Positions 22,712-34,302 are shown, numbered from the stretch's first letter. The stretch: DNA of 64,000 bases from Dolomedes plantarius (GCA_907164885.2 OU015496.1:182065374-182129373), one strand, 5' to 3'. Numbers and translations: made by a program. The notes: generated by a model not told the origin, from the letters alone.

Positions 22712-23843
22712 GAACATTTTAAAAAATCTCCAAATAATGATATTCAGGGTACAGAAATTTTGTGCAGTTACATTTTCGAAAGAGCAAGGATTATATAGGC
22801 GGCTGAATTATGAAATGTTTCATTAAATCGGAATCTCTCTGTACGAAGAAGTGCTCTCTTGTTTTGGAATTTACTTCAGGGAATCTTTACATTTTTTGTT
22901 TACTGGAAAGACGTTTTGTAAGTTTTGAAGACTATCTTCTTTAAAACCAAGTTTTGAAGATATGTTAAGTCGAATAATTGATGAAATTAAGTTTAAAATA
23001 AATATACAAATTTTAAGATGATTTAAGAATGATTTTTTGGCACCGATAGTATGTTGTTCTACAGACCTAAGCGTATTGTGCTCGGTTTGTTAACCGAGTC
23101 TGCATTTTTTCGTTAAAAATATCGCTGAAATTTGCTACGATAGCAGAACTTTGCGTCAACATTGTGGTACAACGTATTGATATGCAGTTATTTAAGGAAA
23201 AAATTATCAATTCTCTGAGGGAGAAAGGTGAAGTAAGATGAATAATAAAAGCCTTACTTGAAACTTTTTTTTTTTTTTTTGGGGGGGGGGGGGGAGAAAA
23301 AGGAAAGTACTTCGTTTCTGAAACATCAAACTTGCAGGAATCACCAGAATATTTTTGAAGTGAAATATATTGTAAGTTTTGGTAAAATATTTTTAAAGGG
23401 AAAATTTGTCACTTCTCTGAGATATGTGATAAAAGCTTTGCTGAAATATATGCTTCAGACCCTTCAAACGAAATTCAAAGCACAATATTACTATCCTAAC
23501 TGTAAGCAAACGAACGGATCATAGGTCAATGATAACCTTAGAAACGAGATTCTTTTTTTTCTCTCCTGCCGTACTCGAAATTCACAGCTGGAAAACAGTC
23601 ACGACGCACTTTGGACACTTGCCAACACATCAGCTAAATGTTTACGAAATTGCTATCAGACACAGTTGATCACGTCAATGTATCCCCACAACTGTCAGAG
23701 TGTGACAGTTAAATGGAACACCACGTGTTTCAAGTCAGCGATCGTAGAAGATTACGATGGCCGAGCAGGGACGTTGATAAGCGTGACCATTTTACACACG
23801 CCCGAGCGGTGTACACTAAAACGACCAACAGTTATGCTAGTCC
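22712..23843. other. Non-coding DNA with a T/G homopolymer junction
   Basis: A run of about 17 T directly followed by about 14 G lies at 23262-23294. Short ORFs at 23258-23950 have no recognisable family. Confidence 0.4.
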
Positions 23844-24473
23844 CAGTGGCGGATCATCGCACAGGCGCAAGAAGCGTGCGCTTGCAGCCTCCGAAAGTTA
23901 GCAGCTTCAAAAAAGCGATACATTTTGCGATGTGTTCTTTTATTAAGTAATAAACTGATTTGATAGCACTACTTAATATTTAGAACTAAAGGTCCTCAAA
24001 CCTAGGTTGCGCTTGGGCCATAGGTGTATAGCGTCGGGGGGCCCGGGGGGGGCACATGCCCCCTCCAACTTAACTTGAAATAAATTAAAACGTTAATAGA
24101 AGTTCAGTTAAAATCGGGAAAATTGTAGAAAACTTTTAAGAAAGTTGGTTATTTTCTCGCTTTTTCAAACAGTGAAACTGAAGATTCCAATTATGTCTTT
24201 AGCCTTAACATAGTTTTTAATGATATGATCCATAACAAAAGTTCGATGCTATATCTTTTTCTCATTTTATTTATATTATATTCATTTTTCTCATGTATAA
24301 CTTTTGAATATTTCTCAAGCATCGATTCTATTGTTATCTGATTTAAATCAATGCACGGAGGAAGACCCTAACTGAATTCATTTCGCAACACCCCCCCCCC
24401 CCCAAAAAAAAAAAAAAGTTAGAATTACGCTACGCATATGCTTCGGGCCCTCCAGGTGCTTGATCCGCCACTG
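23844..24473. mobile_element. hAT-type ends facing each other (630 bp)
   Basis: The left end CAGTGGCGGATCA and right end TGATCCGCCACTG are perfect 13-bp inverted repeats of a hAT type. No 8-bp target duplication matches outside them, so this may be a rearranged copy. The interior holds G/C homopolymers (24037-24050; a C run near 24391-24404 followed by A) and a second hAT-like end near 24019. Confidence 0.6.
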
Positions 24474-24978
24474 GCTACGCTTATTTCTATACCTATTCCG
24501 ATCCCTTCAAGATCACTGGTTTTAAAATTATAATAGATGAGATAAAAAATTATAATTTTTCAAGTTTAAAAGCGATTCAGGTGATAATAAACAAAATCAG
24601 TTTTACATATTACATTTTCAAGCTCTATTTTCACAAGCAAAATCGAAAATCTTTCCATCGTTAGACTCTGGGAACTCATTATTCGTTTTCGCCGTCAAAT
24701 AGATAATTTTCTGTAACAGCTCACCATCAATGTCAAAAAAGTTCACTCTCATGATATAAAAAAAATTTCTTTTTATTAATAATTTTACTATCATTAAACT
24801 TTCTTGGTCGAAAATTCGAGAATCCTTATCAAATTTCTGTCGTTCTCTTTACCATGGAATAATTGGGAGTTTGTTAAAAAACGATACCCTTATTGAGTTA
24901 TCAGCTGTATGGAATATTAAACCTTATTTTTCCCCAAAAAGATGCGTCTTGTGAAAAAATTCTTTGCTTAATTACAAG

Positions 24979-25455
24979 TAGATGAACTCATTGAAGACGG
25001 TGAACGATGTTTCAAATTCGAGGTGTTTTATAAAGTAATGGATTTAATAATTAATCAATTTACCATTAGATTAGAATCCGTTCGACAGTTATGTACACTT
25101 TTTAAATGTTTATTACTTGCATATCTCGCCGCGTCACTTGATAAAAGTATTCTGGAAGGATCAGAATTGTTACAATCGGCATATCTTTCCAATATTTCAC
25201 CTAATTTTGGACCTCAATTGCTTCGATTTAAAATGTGCTTTTATATTCAATTAAAACAAATTACTTTAATACGCGAAATTGCTGAACTACTTTTAATTTA
25301 CACCGCAGACTCAAGTAGCTTCTTTGACATAATTACAGCTTGCCTGACATTTTCACTTTACCGGTGACGATGACGACAGCAGAAAGAAGTTTTTCAAAGC
25401 TAAAATTAATCAAAACATTTTAGAAGCATCATGTCACAACACCGTCTTAACTCAT
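24979..25455 (+). pseudogene. hAT transposase C-terminal fragment (dimerisation region), frameshifted
   Basis: The frame from 24979 to 25366 reads FKFEVFYKVMDLIINQFTIR early on and later SSSFFDIITACLTF, segments resembling the C-terminal third of hAT transposases of the ZMYM/52 kDa-repressor-like type. After a one-base frame change the next frame gives TTAERSFSKLKLIKTF, which matches the conserved hAT dimerisation motif (ASAERSFSKLK-type). The N-terminal zinc fingers and the catalytic Asp residues are not recognisable upstream. Hence it is an inactive relic, not a host gene, although the first segment alone is a 114-codon ORF. Confidence 0.75.
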
Positions 25456-25547
25456 TGACCACTATATAAATTGAAAAACAATAACTTTCCAACTTGATCT
25501 GGAGAAATTGATTCATCGATTTGCAAACGAAAAAGTGAGAAAACAAG

Positions 25548-25618
25548 TTTTTTTTATTTTTATTTTTTTTTTATTTTTTTATTATTTATTATTTTTTATT
25601 TTATTTATTTTTTTTATG
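25548..25618. repeat. T-rich low-complexity tract
   Basis: About 70 bases of T with scattered A, inside the hAT relic. Confidence 0.9.
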
Positions 25619-25924
25619 TGGAAACTATAAACATGTATAAGTGCATTTTGACAATACAGTTTATAAAATATGTAGTAATAAATATTAGTAGCTACTCCGT
25701 ACTTAAAGAATAATAATTTGTTTTATTATTATAGTAATATTTATTAAATTGAATATCTTATTGTTGAAATGCCTTTAATTTCAATTTAAGTGTTATTAAG
25801 TAAGATTTTAAATCGAAATAAGAGGATTAGATAGACAACAAATTTCGCCAGAACTCTTCCGAGAAACAAGGGGGCGCACTGATTGTACTTGCTCCAGGGC
25901 GCTGAATATGTAGCTACACCACTG

Positions 25925-26291
25925 CTATGTATACTCATAAAGAAGAAATCTAGATGTCTTAAGGGGATGGTGGACTTTCAAGTTACCAAAAATCGAACAA
26001 AAATTGGAATTTTTTTGGGGTGTATTAATATTTTAAAAATATGTAAATATTGGAATAAAATGCATTTAAAATATATAATGAAAAGTAAAATGAAAACTTG
26101 GTGGTTTTACAAAAGTAAATATTAAAGGTAGGTGAAAAAAATATCTTTTAAAGGGATTTTCATCAAAATGAGTCATTTCCAGATTTGCAAGTCTTTGAAA
26201 TGCTCCTTGCGTCACAATTTTTGTCGAAGTCGAATATTCCTTAGTTCGTAATATAGACTAAATATGCTTTGGCTTACGTATAAATATATAG
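25925..26291. other. Non-coding DNA
   Basis: A/T-rich. A chance ORF at 25883-26125 overlaps the hAT end and is not supported. Confidence 0.35.
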
Positions 26292-26582
26292 TTACTTATA
26301 TATTCTTGAAACTGGAACTGTCATTTCTGTGACGGCTCTTTCTTTCAGTTTTGAAGAAAAAGTTTTTTTGTTGGATTTCTTTAATAGCCGGTTCGTGTGT
26401 ATGAAATCCGGAGGAACTCTTAAAATATCTTTCTGTAAAACTATACGAGCTTTACATTTTGAATCCGAGGAGCACTTCCAGTAGCTCAAATTTTCTCTTT
26501 TTCTTTCTATGCGGAAAAGGAAATTGTGGTACTGCACTAAATTTACGCCACGTTTGGATTTAATGAAAGAAATGTCGCTCAT
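26292..26582 (-). pseudogene. FLYWCH-type zinc-finger fragment, probably MULE-derived
   Basis: The 96-codon ORF opens MSDISFIKSKRGVNLV, then F-LF, a W-K-C (YWKCSSDSKC), an ARIVL strand and a late His (FIHTN). The order S-x-RG, F-x-F, W-x-C, C-x-AR, H is that of FLYWCH zinc fingers, which sit at the N-terminus of many MULE-type transposases and some transcription factors. The second half of the usual His pair reads HTN instead of HNH, so metal binding may be impaired. No transposase core follows. It is a small isolated domain, likely a TE leftover. A diverged host exon is possible but less likely. Confidence 0.5.
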
Positions 26583-26956
26583 TTTATCTCAAAATCAATG
26601 AAGTTCGACGCAAAATCAAAAAATTCCAATTCACCATGTGTTTGTGCACTTATGCCTGCAATCTAGTTCCCAGAACTATTTCCTGCAATGTCGAACCCAG
26701 AGAAGGTGTTGACCCAACCCTCTTCAACTTGAAATCCCTAAATATCTCAAAACGGAAGCTTGAACGAGAAAAAAAAGGGGGGGAGGAAATTTTGTGTCGG
26801 CGAAACGGGGTGGACACTACGCCTCTCTCCACCTTATCAACTGCCTATATATTCTATTTACGAGGTGTTATGTTCTTACAAAATGGGCTTTTAACTCTCC
26901 ATGCGGCCCCGTCTTTCCACACAAATGTCAACACCCCATGACAAAGTTTACAATTA
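26583..26956. other. Unassigned DNA
   Basis: Moderate G+C. Short ORFs on both strands (26636-26941 and its antisense) lack recognisable domains. No repeats found. Confidence 0.3.
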
Positions 26957-27112
26957 CAGTGGAACTTCGATCTATCGTTTTTAAAGGGGCATATTGCACA
27001 TGCGGGATAACTATAGATGCGGGGGCATAACAAAAAATATCGCGGCTGGCTGAAGTTCAGGACACAAACGGGAAAACGATTATTCGGGGAACGATCGATC
27101 GAGGTTCCACTC
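26957..27112. mobile_element. 156-bp pogo-like MITE
   Basis: Flanked by TA. Ends are CAGTGGAACTTCGATCTATC and, reverse-complemented, GAGTGGAACCTCGATCGATC. It shares end and subterminal motifs (atagatgcggg) with the 958-bp element at 17622-18579, of which it may be a deletion derivative. Confidence 0.8.
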
Positions 27113-27114
27113 TA

Positions 27115-27522
27115 TTAACAACGAGGAACTGAATGAGCTGAGGACCTCAACTAAAGGGATGAGAGGCTCAGGCCAACCTTTTTCGGGTAACTTCATCTCC
27201 ATAAAAATTTAGCCCCGTTCTCCAAACAAAAGCTCCGTTATCGGGAAATACCTCCTCCCCTCCTTCCTTATATAAATTTTAAGAAGGCCCTGGTGCACGA
27301 GAAAAATCTGTCGTAGCTGCAATGTCCTCCAACTTCCCAAACAATACCTCTGGAGGTGCGGGGTCAAGTGGCCCGATATCGTCACTTCACTCGGTTCAAA
27401 GTTCGCGGAATGATAGAAGTCTATAAAAAGCTATTATAACCTCTCTTGAGGCAATGGCACCCCTCTTCTATGGATAGTGCATTGCACTATTCGTAGACAC
27501 GACAAACAAACAAGCATATATA
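27115..27522. other. Unassigned DNA
   Basis: No gene or repeat boundary recognised. Confidence 0.3.
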
Positions 27523-28247
27523 TCTATATATATAAAAGAGCTCGTCTGTTTGTTTGTCCGCTATAGAATCATAGACTGTTTCACCCACCGGGACCAAATT
27601 CGGCACAGTTAATGTTTAGGACCCGAGAAACTTAACGCAGCAAAAACGAAATTTAGGGCTCAATTAGTTTTTTTAAATTAATTTTTTAATGATTTTTTGC
27701 TCCCCTAAGAGGTGCGCGTACCACCCGTGGATACGGCCCATTCTCCACAAACAGCTTCTAGGGGTGACGGTGGGGGGTCAAATTCCAGTGCGCGGGAGGA
27801 AGAGGGTTGGGAATGACCTTTGGCCCTGGCTCCCCAACGCATCTTGCACTTTACCTCTTCGGTGATGTGGAAAAAAGTGCATCTTTAAGGGAAAAATAAA
27901 TAATAAAGGCAAATGTAAATTATAAAACTTATTTCTAATTAAACAGAGGATCAAACAAATCTAATTAAACAGTATCTAACAAATATAATTAAATAGTAAA
28001 CTTATTCAATCCAAACGTGCGAATCCCGCAACACGGTGTTATTAATTCTCAATAAAATCAGACGAAGGTCCGCAGGCTCAAAGTTTCTTTCTTATTGTTT
28101 GTATATCATTTCAGTAGAAACGCGCTCAGCGCATTCTGTCTGGCCAGATGAACATGAAGAGTGGGGGTGCACCCACATATTTTTTTGATGCAATGCATGA
28201 AAAATTTTATATCTATATATCTACCCGGGCAACGCCGGGCAATAATG

Positions 28248-28251
<4 letters not shown>
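27523..28251 (+). mobile_element. Non-autonomous Helitron
   Basis: Begins A|TCTATATATATAAAAG at 27523, followed by TCGTCTGTTTGTTTGTCCG, a wording common at arthropod Helitron 5' ends. It ends near 28251 after ACCCGGGCAACGCCGGG, a short hairpin, and a terminal CTAA followed by T. The 5' TC, the 3' hairpin followed by CTRR and insertion between A and T are the Helitron criteria. No helicase is recognisable. Confidence 0.65.
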
Positions 28252-28317
<66 letters not shown>

Positions 28318-28328
28318 TATAGATATAT

Positions 28329-28363
<35 letters not shown>

Positions 28364-28410
28364 TATATAGATATATAGATAGATATAGATAGATAGATAG
28401 ATAGATAGAT

Positions 28411-28447
<37 letters not shown>

Positions 28448-28470
28448 GGGTACGTACGTACGTACCGTAC
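28252..28470. repeat. Compound microsatellite (TA)n(GA)n(GATA)n(ACGT)n
   Basis: TA repeats to about 28290, GA to 28316, mixed TA/GATA units to 28446, then a short ACGT-type repeat. Long ORFs read from it on both strands are artefacts. Confidence 0.95.
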
Positions 28471-29461
28471 GTTATTGTAGAAGCTTCTTGATCATGTACT
28501 GCTGAGTAATGAATGATAATATAAATGATAAGATGTTCAAGCAAATCTCCAGATAAGACCTAGCATAAATGCTATTCTACTTTAAGGAAAAACTGGAGGA
28601 AGAACGATGAAAAAAAAATCTAGATTAAATGTCGTCTAAAGGAAAAGTGGACCGTACAAAAAGAGATAGTAATATAGAATAGTGTGGAAATCTCGGGTGC
28701 TACACATAAGAATCGTTTTAAAACTGTTTGGAAAAAAAAAAAAAAAATACTTCATATCGTGTGATAGATAATTTTTTAGGGGGAAAAAAAAAAAGACATT
28801 TTATGTGCTTGTGATAATTTTTCCCATGCTCTAGTACTGTCGTAAGGAAAATTTCGAAAACCATTTTAAAAGACCAGGTACACATTTTGAGTGCATTTAA
28901 AAATATGTATATATATAATTTTTTAAATTTAGAATTTTAAAATTTATATCTTTTATGAGAATTTTAATGATGAAATATTTTTATTATAAAATACTTTTAA
29001 TGAAATTCGTATGAAAAATATTGATTTACTTAAGAATGCATCGTTTAATCGCGTTTAAAAAATTCAAATTTTTGACTAATAAAAATATCAGATAATACAT
29101 GAGCGAGTTTTACCTCTTTTTTATGAAAACGATTTTCTATTAAAAAATTAGTTAAATGTTGCTACTTTTGGATCAGAAATAAACCGCCATATTATAAATT
29201 ACTCGAATCTACAGAGATCTATGAACTTAAATACATGTACTGCATTATAAAATTTAATATGTCTGACTTCCTTCGTTTGAAAGTTAGCGTGACAGAGAAA
29301 CAGTTGGACTTATAAATCACCTACAAAAATTTGATCCGAAAAGTTCAGTTTCGAGGAGATGGCAGATCCATTTACAATACAATGAAAGAAAGGAATAAAG
29401 TTTGATTCACCTAAAATCATCAATTACCTTTTTGAAAGGATGGCCTAAATTATGTTGGAAC
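28471..29461. other. Non-coding A/T-rich DNA
   Basis: Contains A runs near 28733-28747 and 28785-28794. No feature recognised. Confidence 0.35.
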
Positions 29462-29703
29462 ACGGGGCCTGAGGTAGCATAATGATCGCGCGTTGAGTTC
29501 CGGACGGAGGGTTCTCAGTTCGAATCCCAAGTAGTTCCTTTGAATACCATCGTGCCTAGGCCCGATATAAGCACGTTCAATCCGTAGACAGGAAAGTCCT
29601 TTCATGTGGTTAGAGGAATGGGGGGAGGTACGAGCTCTCCAGCTGTCGCCCATGGGGATATATCGGTCCAATCTGAGGTAGCACCGGGATGTGGTGTTGG
29701 CTC
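29462..29703 (+). mobile_element. tRNA-derived SINE, second family
   Basis: A tRNA-like head includes TGAGGTAGCATAATGATCGC (A-box region) and a B box AGTTCGAATCCC at about 29518-29529. The body differs from the SINE at 15503-15677. The 3' end is unclear because a hAT element with its own target duplication starts at 29712. Confidence 0.6.
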
Positions 29704-29711
29704 ACCTATAC

Positions 29712-30038
29712 CAGTGGTCCCCAATCCCCAGGCCACGGACCGGTACCGGTCCGTGGATCAAATAGTACCGGGCTGCCCAAGGAACATTAAATTATTTCCA
29801 TTTTATTTACTGTGGTGTATTTCTCTCGGGTTAGCGCGACTTTGTCGGGTTTGTGCTAATTAGCTAATTTATACCTTTATAATAAAATAAATCTTGTAAC
29901 TATTTTAAATTAGTTTATTATTTATTAAACATTTCAAGATTATGCATTAAAATTGAAGTCATAGCCCCCCTCAGCGGGCCGCGGTAAAATTATCAAATGC
30001 TGACCTGTCCGCGGCGATTAAAAGGCTGGGGAGCACTG
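29712..30038. mobile_element. Non-autonomous hAT element with perfect 8-bp target duplication
   Basis: Flanked by ACCTATAC at 29704-29711 and 30039-30046. Ends are CAGTGGTCCCCAA and, reverse-complemented, CAGTGCTCCCCAG. A 24-bp perfect palindrome centred on GGTACC lies at 29733-29756 near the left end. The body (327 bp) is otherwise A/T-rich and non-coding. Confidence 0.9.
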
Positions 30039-30046
30039 ACCTATAC

Positions 30047-30845
30047 GATACCCCTATGGAAAGCAACCAACGAAAATGCGAATGTCTGCATTGAAAAGTG
30101 TTCCGCATTGGAAAAAAAAAGAGTTAAAACAAAGAAAGCAATTTTTGCAAGAAAAACGATATTTTTTAGGGGAAAGCGCAATTATTTATTTATGTTACAC
30201 TTTACTAAACACCTTTCCTACGATTCGAAAGGTAATTCTAGATTGAGTTTGGACATCGATGAGAAAAAAGTAAACGCAATGTAATCATAGTGGATTTTAT
30301 ATTTTCATTTAAAACGAACATGAATAGACTAACATCATCAATGGATATAAGTTCGAAAAATACAAAGCTTCGTCTACTGGTTGCTATTTACCAAGGATTG
30401 CAATCAATGGTTGCTATATACTATTTTCAGCCAAGAAAAAACTTCGTCGACTCATCGTGATTTTACATACATGTCAAAAGTAGACCTCCGAATTAAACGA
30501 GCATCCACCTTGTTTTCCAAACTTGCCATTAAAAACGCACTACCTTTGTTGCCGATTTATGGAAAATTTGCAAAAACTATTGATCTCGAACATTTTTCAG
30601 GTACTCTACGAATAAGATTATCGTCTATCTCAGGTAATACATTTCTTACGTGTGTGCGAGTATATAATGAAAAGAGAAGTATCCTTATGAACTTTATTTG
30701 ACTGCATAAACATTTTGGAGGGTGTTCTCCTTCCTTTATTATTCGAATTTAAGAAAATAAAGATTTTTGCAGTTTAAAGTTTTCATCCCCAAAATCTGTT
30801 TAAACTCCATAAATTACATTGGTTTGTACAAAACAGACCATTCAA
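30047..30845. other. Unassigned DNA
   Basis: ORFs of 95 and 106 codons at 29997-30284 and 30381-30701 have no recognisable motifs. The first overlaps the end of the hAT element. Not called as genes. Confidence 0.35.
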
Positions 30846-31478
30846 GGCTGCCGTGTACTAACCCTATTGAATTCGCTCACCTCAATGTTAACCTATGGAG
30901 GAAATTTGTTCAAGGATTACCGACTTAGGTTTAAAGATTTTTTTTAATTGCACTCCATAAAAAAAAGAAAGAAATTTTAATACAGAAAGAAATTTTACAC
31001 CTTGGGGCATTTTTCTTTTTTTTAATGCAAATAACATTTTAAAATTTAAATTTTTCGGGGGAAAAAATCTGGTCAAGTGTGTTTTAAACGCTCATCAATT
31101 CCTTTGATGGACGAAATTTTTTAAATGAATCCTGTTGCAAGGTGCAGGAAAGTTCAGGCTACTATTTTTATTGGATTATCAGCATTTATGCAGCTGTCAA
31201 TAGCAGTCACATTTTTTCCATAGGTTAACACTGAGGTGAGAGAATCCAGTAGGGCAGGGCTGGCCAACCTTTTTTAGTTGGCGATCGACTTTTCTATAAT
31301 TTTTTATTCGGCGATCGACTAGTTCTCATTTTTTAAATGGAAAATGGCCCGCTTATCAGTAACATAGTCCATATATTTATGAAATTATGTCTCGTGATCG
31401 ACTAAAATCAAGTCGAAGATCGACCGGTCGATCGCGATCGACCGGTTGGCCACCACTGCAGTAGGGTACACAGAAGCC
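30846..31478. mobile_element. TTAA-type MITE family 'GGCTGC', copy 1 (contains nested hAT)
   Basis: Begins GGCTGCCGTGTACTAACCC and ends TACACAGAAGCC, the family's diverged terminal repeats. The subterminal words 'cgctcacctcaatgttaacc' and 'ggttaacactgaggtgag' form a long inverted repeat. A hAT element of 204 bp lies at 31255-31458 near its right end. TTAA is degenerate on both sides (TCAA and GTAA). Confidence 0.7.
31255..31458. mobile_element. 204-bp hAT element nested in the MITE
   Basis: Flanked by CAGTAGGG at 31247-31254 and 31459-31466. Ends CAGGGCTGGCCAACC and, reverse-complemented, CAGTGGTGGCCAACC. At least six GATCGAC or GTCGATC words occur inside, several as palindromes (GATCGACCGGTCGATC). 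These are likely transposase-binding subterminal repeats. Confidence 0.9.
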
Positions 31479-31523
31479 GTAAGAGAGGCGGGGAAGAGGA
31501 GAAAAAAACCGCTTTTGTAAGTA

Positions 31524-31946
31524 CCGTAAAATCTTGGCTATAATACGCGTGCTTGATTTTGCGCGAAAATTTCGGGAAAAATTAAAATTCGACTATAATA
31601 CGCACCTATAACTTTTCAATATTTTATTTAAAAATTGCACAAATATTTATTAAAATAAATAAATTTGTAATAAAAATAAACGAAAACGTCAAATTCGGTA
31701 GAAAAAAACTTAAATTTTTAATTCAAAACAAACAATTCTGGGAAATTATCATTCTTAATCATTTTTACAAGTTTACAGCTCATTTATTGTTTGTCGTTTA
31801 TTCAATGTTTAAAACTACTCTTTTTTTTTTTTTCTTTTTTTCTTTTTTTTTTGGGGGGGGGGGGGGTACATTAGTATAATAAGCACCCTCATTTTTCCGG
31901 ACTAAAATGTGAAAAAAAAGTGCGTATTATACTCAAGATTTTACGG
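31524..31946. mobile_element. pogo-like MITE, 423 bp
   Basis: Flanked by TA. Ends CCGTAAAATCTTGGCTATAA and, reverse-complemented, CCGTAAAATCTTGAGTATAA form inverted repeats of about 27 bp. Contains a T-tract/G-tract junction at 31819-31866. No coding capacity. Confidence 0.8.
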
Positions 31947-31948
31947 TA

Positions 31949-32522
31949 TTAGAATAAGACTGGCAACTTTCATTCGGCGACAATGTACAACAAACTGCAA
32001 TAATGCGTCTGACGAAATTTATTAAAAACGCAAATATGGCAGGTCACGCATCACGAGGATTGAATACATAATTCTTTTGATGACAAACCGACTCTGTAAA
32101 TATTTCCATTCAAGTCCAAGGACAAGACTATCTTGAGTAGAACAATTTTGTAAGAATAGAAATTTGTAAATCATCATTTTTCCTCCACTCACACATTGCT
32201 TTCGTCTAAGCGTTACGGGATAACTCCGGAAGATTTATCATTGAAAATATAAAGATGTCCATCAGAGCTCTTAACCTCGTTTATGGAAATCCTTTCATCA
32301 AGGACCGTTGGTATTAAGCCGTAATGTCCTTGGATCATTTCAACAGAAATTTAGTTGTTTTTTACACTTTATTGAATGTGTGAGATAAGATGGAAGAACT
32401 AACATTACATGGCCAAAGTCAAGGAGCTTAGAAATGCCTGTGATGGCGTATGTGCCAGTAGAATTTTTATTTTTAATCAAGTGCTATTCCAAATAGTGAG
32501 TTCTTACAAACTAGCTCAGCTC
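31949..32522. other. Unassigned DNA
   Basis: No gene, RNA or element recognised. Confidence 0.3.
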
Positions 32523-32534
32523 TTTACCACGAAG

Positions 32535-32596
32535 TGGCGCAGCTTGTCCTCTCTGGACCTTGCGCCAATAAACTCAAACCAACCAACCAACCTTTA
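32535..32596 (+). mobile_element. Severely 5'-truncated SINE tail
   Basis: Sits between 12-bp copies of TTTACCACGAAG (32523-32534 and 32597-32608). It comprises a hairpin (TGGCGCA...TGCGCCA) and a tail of CAAACCAACCAACCAACC. The stem-loop plus ACCA-repeat tail is the same architecture as the SINE at 15503-15677. Only the 3' end was copied. Confidence 0.75.
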
Positions 32597-32608
32597 TTTA
32601 CCACGAAG

Positions 32609-33003
32609 AGTGTTGCGGATTTCTCCCTTTGTCCGCGAGAGGGTGCTGTGTGAGCACCGCACGAAATGTGTGTATTCGTGTTTCTGGTAGTGTGTGGCAG
32701 GCGAATGGAAATGTAGGTCGTGGAAGGCTTGGGGTTGCCTTATAATTAACACCCTCGATTTATTAAACCTTGTAGATGTGTAAATAAACTTAAATGAATG
32801 TGTTAAGGACTGATTACTGATCCACTAAAGCACCGTTGCAATAAGGAGTACCTAAAAGAACGAACTTAGAACTCATTTATTAATTTTTAAGGTGAGAATT
32901 TTTCTGAATAGAGTTTTAAATATTGAGATGAAATTCCAATCATTATTACAAAATGTATAAAATAATTGTCCTAAAGACAAGGTTGGGTAAGGAAAAGAAA
33001 ATA
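32609..33003. other. Unassigned DNA
   Basis: No gene or repeat recognised. Confidence 0.3.
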
Positions 33004-33239
33004 CAGGGTCATCTAAAAAAGTGTCTGTGGTTTCATTTGCGCACACCGGGAACAACAATCGAACGATCTGATTTTGCGTAGCAGCAGATAGTACATTAAC
33101 TCTGGGAGTTTCATTTTTTCATGCCATGGTGACCGTGACTGCGCTGGGGGCATGCGCCGACGCTGTGACGTCGCGCTTCCTCCTACGTGGGTTTTTGACG
33201 TTGGATAGGAAGGGAAGGTCCAATGTTTTAGCCACCGAG

Positions 33240-33468
33240 AGGCTCCGATTTGACCCCTCTAGACTTTTTTCTATGAAGTTACTTGTAAAACATTATGTAC
33301 GCTGAGAAAATCCGTACTCCATTTATCGGACTGAATCATGCTATGATCGAGCGTACCAAATTGGCGATCGACTATCACCTAATTGTGTGCCGAGAGACGA
33401 GGTATGCTCATATCGAAACCTACCAGGTAATGTCCAAAACTTGATTCGTTTCTGTATATTTTGGTGAA
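33240..33468 (+). pseudogene. Mariner transposase C-terminal fragment
   Basis: The frame starting near 33246 gives DLTPLDFFL, the block around the third catalytic residue of mariner transposases, followed by two in-frame stops where Trp and Lys would be expected. It continues to ERTKLAIDYHLIVCRETR and ends AHIETY, close to the usual C-terminus. The DNA-binding half and the first two catalytic Asp residues are missing. The element also carries 240 bp of non-matching DNA between its left end and this fragment, so it is a decayed deletion derivative. Confidence 0.65.
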
Positions 33469-33511
33469 AAAATAAACACCATGAGTTCTATTATATATAT
33501 GTGTGTGTGTG

Positions 33512-34302
33512 TGATGCCCCGTACCTCACGCCGTGGAGGAGAGGCATAGCACTAATCGGAGGTGTAGCCGGCACGAAGGTGTGATGCAGACGGGCGCAGT
33601 GTAGATCCAGGGAAGCACTTACGAACTTTAGGCGAGAAACGCACACATGGAGCCATTGATGAAATACACAACTTCGAAGACCTGTTTTATTTATTAGAAG
33701 GCATTAGCTGCAGCGGCCACATGACTTGGCCTGACGGGGCGCGGATTACATTACCAGACAGAAGCGGACCGCAGGTCCGACAGCAACGAGAGTTAGACAC
33801 CAAGAGACAGCATCTTCTGTTCACACAAATAGTAAATGAGTGCTTTGCGATATTGACGCCAGAGGGCCTAAACTACTTAATATTTTAATTGGGCGACTTT
33901 AGATTCGTGGAGTTCACGTGTCCACTTAAGTTTTCCCGGGGACTGTACTGCTAGATCCCGCGCTTGTTAGAACCGCGAACTATTGACCTGGGTGCAGGAT
34001 AAGTGGCCATAAAGTTCTTATAAAGTGTGGTTTTGACGCTACAGACCCCATAAATTCAAAGTGGTTCGAGGGCTCTTCAAGAATTTTGACATTACACTGG
34101 CATTCGGAATCTCACAAACTTCCTACACTCATATCTGGGGAAGTTATTGAGTTCAGCTACTTCACATGCCAGTATAATGATCTGCAGGGCTACGATAAAT
34201 TATCTTATTTTACTTTTAAGTTGCAATTTTAGAAAAGGGGTCGTGCTTTATTAACAGGATAATTTTAAATACGCTTTAGATATCTAATGGTGGGCCGTTA
34301 CT

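Larger units (their letters stand above)
24979..25924 (+). mobile_element. hAT element 3' half
   Basis: Contains the C-terminal part of a hAT transposase followed by A/T-rich DNA. It ends at 25924 in TAGCTACACCACTG, which reads CAGTGGTGTAGCTA from the outside, a typical hAT terminus. The matching left end is uncertain; a degenerate candidate is near 24019. Confidence 0.6.

Noticed and set aside
23844..24473. Considered as a clean hAT insertion
   Set aside because: The inverted ends match perfectly, but the flanks (CTAGTCC side and GCTACGCT side) do not form an 8-bp duplication, so it is reported only as facing hAT ends.
25023..25367. 114-codon ORF taken as a possible host gene
   Set aside because: Sequence and the following TTAERSFSKLK block show it is the end of a hAT transposase, broken by a frameshift.
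28148..28544. Two overlapping ORFs on opposite strands of 60 and 98 codons
   Set aside because: They are translations of TA/GA/GATA microsatellite (Tyr-Ile and Ser-Leu runs).
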